A DNA stretch of 6,904 nt, from the NCBI GenBank assembly GCA_003641545.1, contig QNAU01000070.1, positions 1-6,904 on the forward strand, in the 5' to 3' direction. Shown here one piece after another: positions 5,910 to 6,904 of the stretch. The notes under the pieces were generated by a model. That model was not told where the DNA came from, ran no database searches, and saw only the letters and a program-made list of their open reading frames with translations. Origin of the DNA: Thermotoga sp. (GTDB lineage Bacteria > Thermotogota > Thermotogae > B21-G9). Position 1 is the first letter of the stretch; every line of letters starts with the position of its first letter. Both the position numbers and the translations under genes were made by a program.

Positions 5910-6904
5910 CAACGCGGTATCGGAACGAAAACTTTTTCCTTCCATTTTCCAAAGTTCCCATGTTCTATAGAGAAACCATCTTTCGTCCTTTCAACGATGG
6001 TGTATCCGAATTCCGTTTCCTTAACGAATCGCTTTCCCCTTCTCTCAAGAACGGGTTTCCAAGCCCCACAGTTGATGTAAAACTTCGTTTCCCCGAAAAG
6101 TTTGAAAGTTCTCACATGTGTATGTCCCGCCACGACACCGTTCAAATTTTCATGATCCAAGTCCAAATCCACTGTGTATCCAATGAGCTCATTTCTTCTG
6201 AGTTTTTTATTCTTTAACAATAGTTTTTTCACCCTCGCCATAAGGTAATCCGAGCTTCTCACCTTCTTGAGCGTGGATGCGAGCAGAGTCATGAATTTTC
6301 CAAGTTCCATGCCCCCCACCCTGTTCAGGAAGAGCTTCGACAACCAATGCATCTTCGGAAAATTAGCTCTTATCCATGCTTTGAACTCTTCCGATTTGAA
6401 CATATCGAAGACGGTCTTCATCCACAATTCCAGAATGTTGAACCCGAAATCGTAAGTTTCCATCACGTGTTCAAACCATTTGTCTATATCGAAGAATGGT
6501 TTGACGTTGTCGTATTCTCCGATCTCCTTCGGAAGATTCTCCAACTTTCCGTCGAATCTGTTCATGATGTATCTCGTCATGTAATCGCCGAGCGGTGGAA
6601 CTATTCTTCTTCTCTTCTTGTCGAAGGTGAACCTGTTTATCAAATCAAACTGATTCCCATGAATTATCAGCAGTCCCATCTCATCATCGTAGATCAACGG
6701 ATGAATTTCAATTTCTCCAATTGCATTTTTCAGAGCGTCCTGAAGTTTTCTGTTGACAAGGATGTAATAATCGTGATTCCCAACGACATATTTTATCCTA
6801 TGCTTTTTACTGAGTCTTCGAATGGTCGTGAACAATTTCTCGTGTGGCTTGTATATGTTCCATATTATCTTTTCATCCAAGGATAGAATCAAATCTTCGA
6901 ATGG
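5909..6904 (-). CDS. Calcineurin-like metallophosphoesterase (partial, N-terminus off-window)
   Basis: The frame is open to the right edge, giving 331 visible residues that begin P-F-E-D-L. Numbered from the edge, G42-N-H-D45 is the central metal-binding motif of calcineurin-like phosphoesterases, H82-G-N-Q-F-D follows, and G260-H-T-H263 is the last motif. The first motifs, D-x-H and G-D-x-x-D, would be in the missing N-terminal part of perhaps 50-70 residues. The protein should bind two metal ions and hydrolyse a phosphomonoester or diester; the substrate cannot be told. Between HGNQFD and GHTH there is an unusually long insert of about 170 residues rich in Trp, Phe and Lys/Arg, probably a helical cap that shapes substrate choice. 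LpxH-like UDP-diacylglucosamine hydrolases share the general plan, but I see no firm reason to assign that role. It is the first visible gene of the nrdR-greA-lysS operon. TTG 6892 is not the true start, because the open frame and homology continue past it. Confidence 0.9.
   Translation of the reverse strand, partial: PFEDLILSLDEKIIWNIYKPHEKLFTTIRRLSKKHRIKYVVGNHDYYILVNRKLQDALKNAIGEIEIHPLIYDDEMGLLIIHGNQFDLINRFTFDKKRRRIVPPLGDYMTRYIMNRFDGKLENLPKEIGEYDNVKPFFDIDKWFEHVMETYDFGFNILELWMKTVFDMFKSEEFKAWIRANFPKMHWLSKLFLNRVGGMELGKFMTLLASTLKKVRSSDYLMARVKKLLLKNKKLRRNELIGYTVDLDLDHENLNGVVAGHTHVRTFKLFGETKFYINCGAWKPVLERRGKRFVKETEFGYTIVERTKDGFSIEHGNFGKWKEKVFVPIPR

Overview
The window looks like chromosomal DNA of a thermophilic bacterium of the Thermotogota (Thermotoga or a relative). 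This is an inference from protein character (Lys/Glu/Arg-rich, little Cys or Gln), frequent AGA/AGG arginine codons, strong GGAGG-type Shine-Dalgarno sites with several TTG starts, tight gene packing, and a class II LysRS that resembles Thermotogales LysRS as I remember it. No database search was possible.

Layout. Almost everything is encoded on the minus strand and reads right to left. Operon A (6904 to 3426) has four genes: the 3' part of a calcineurin-like metallophosphoesterase cut by the window edge, nrdR (repressor of ribonucleotide reductase genes), greA (transcript cleavage factor) and lysS (lysyl-tRNA synthetase). They are separated by 13 nt, an ATGA overlap and 17 nt. A 138-nt intergenic region follows (3288-3425). 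It holds a GC-rich hairpin directly after the lysS stop codon, a cluster of three long G tracts, and a probable promoter for the next operon. Operon B (3287 to 123) encodes a MoxR-type AAA+ ATPase, a VWA-like protein of the 'predicted metal-dependent peptidase' family (COG3864/DUF2201 type), and a 299-residue protein I cannot assign; each gene overlaps the next. At the left edge, the last 42 codons of a plus-strand gene, probably an HD-GYP phosphodiesterase, run tail-to-tail into operon B with an 8-bp overlap.

How the genes work together. Operon A is housekeeping: nucleotide supply control, transcription elongation and tRNA charging. Operon B is the more interesting part. MoxR ATPases commonly work with VWA partners as chaperone or maturation machines (RavA-ViaA and magnesium chelatase I/D are the known parallels). 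Here the VWA partner keeps a complete MIDAS, but its N-terminal HExxH peptidase motif reads HQxxH, so it may be a pseudo-peptidase. The unassigned third gene is a candidate partner or substrate. The stretches outside genes (apart from 3288-3425) are only a few nucleotides long.
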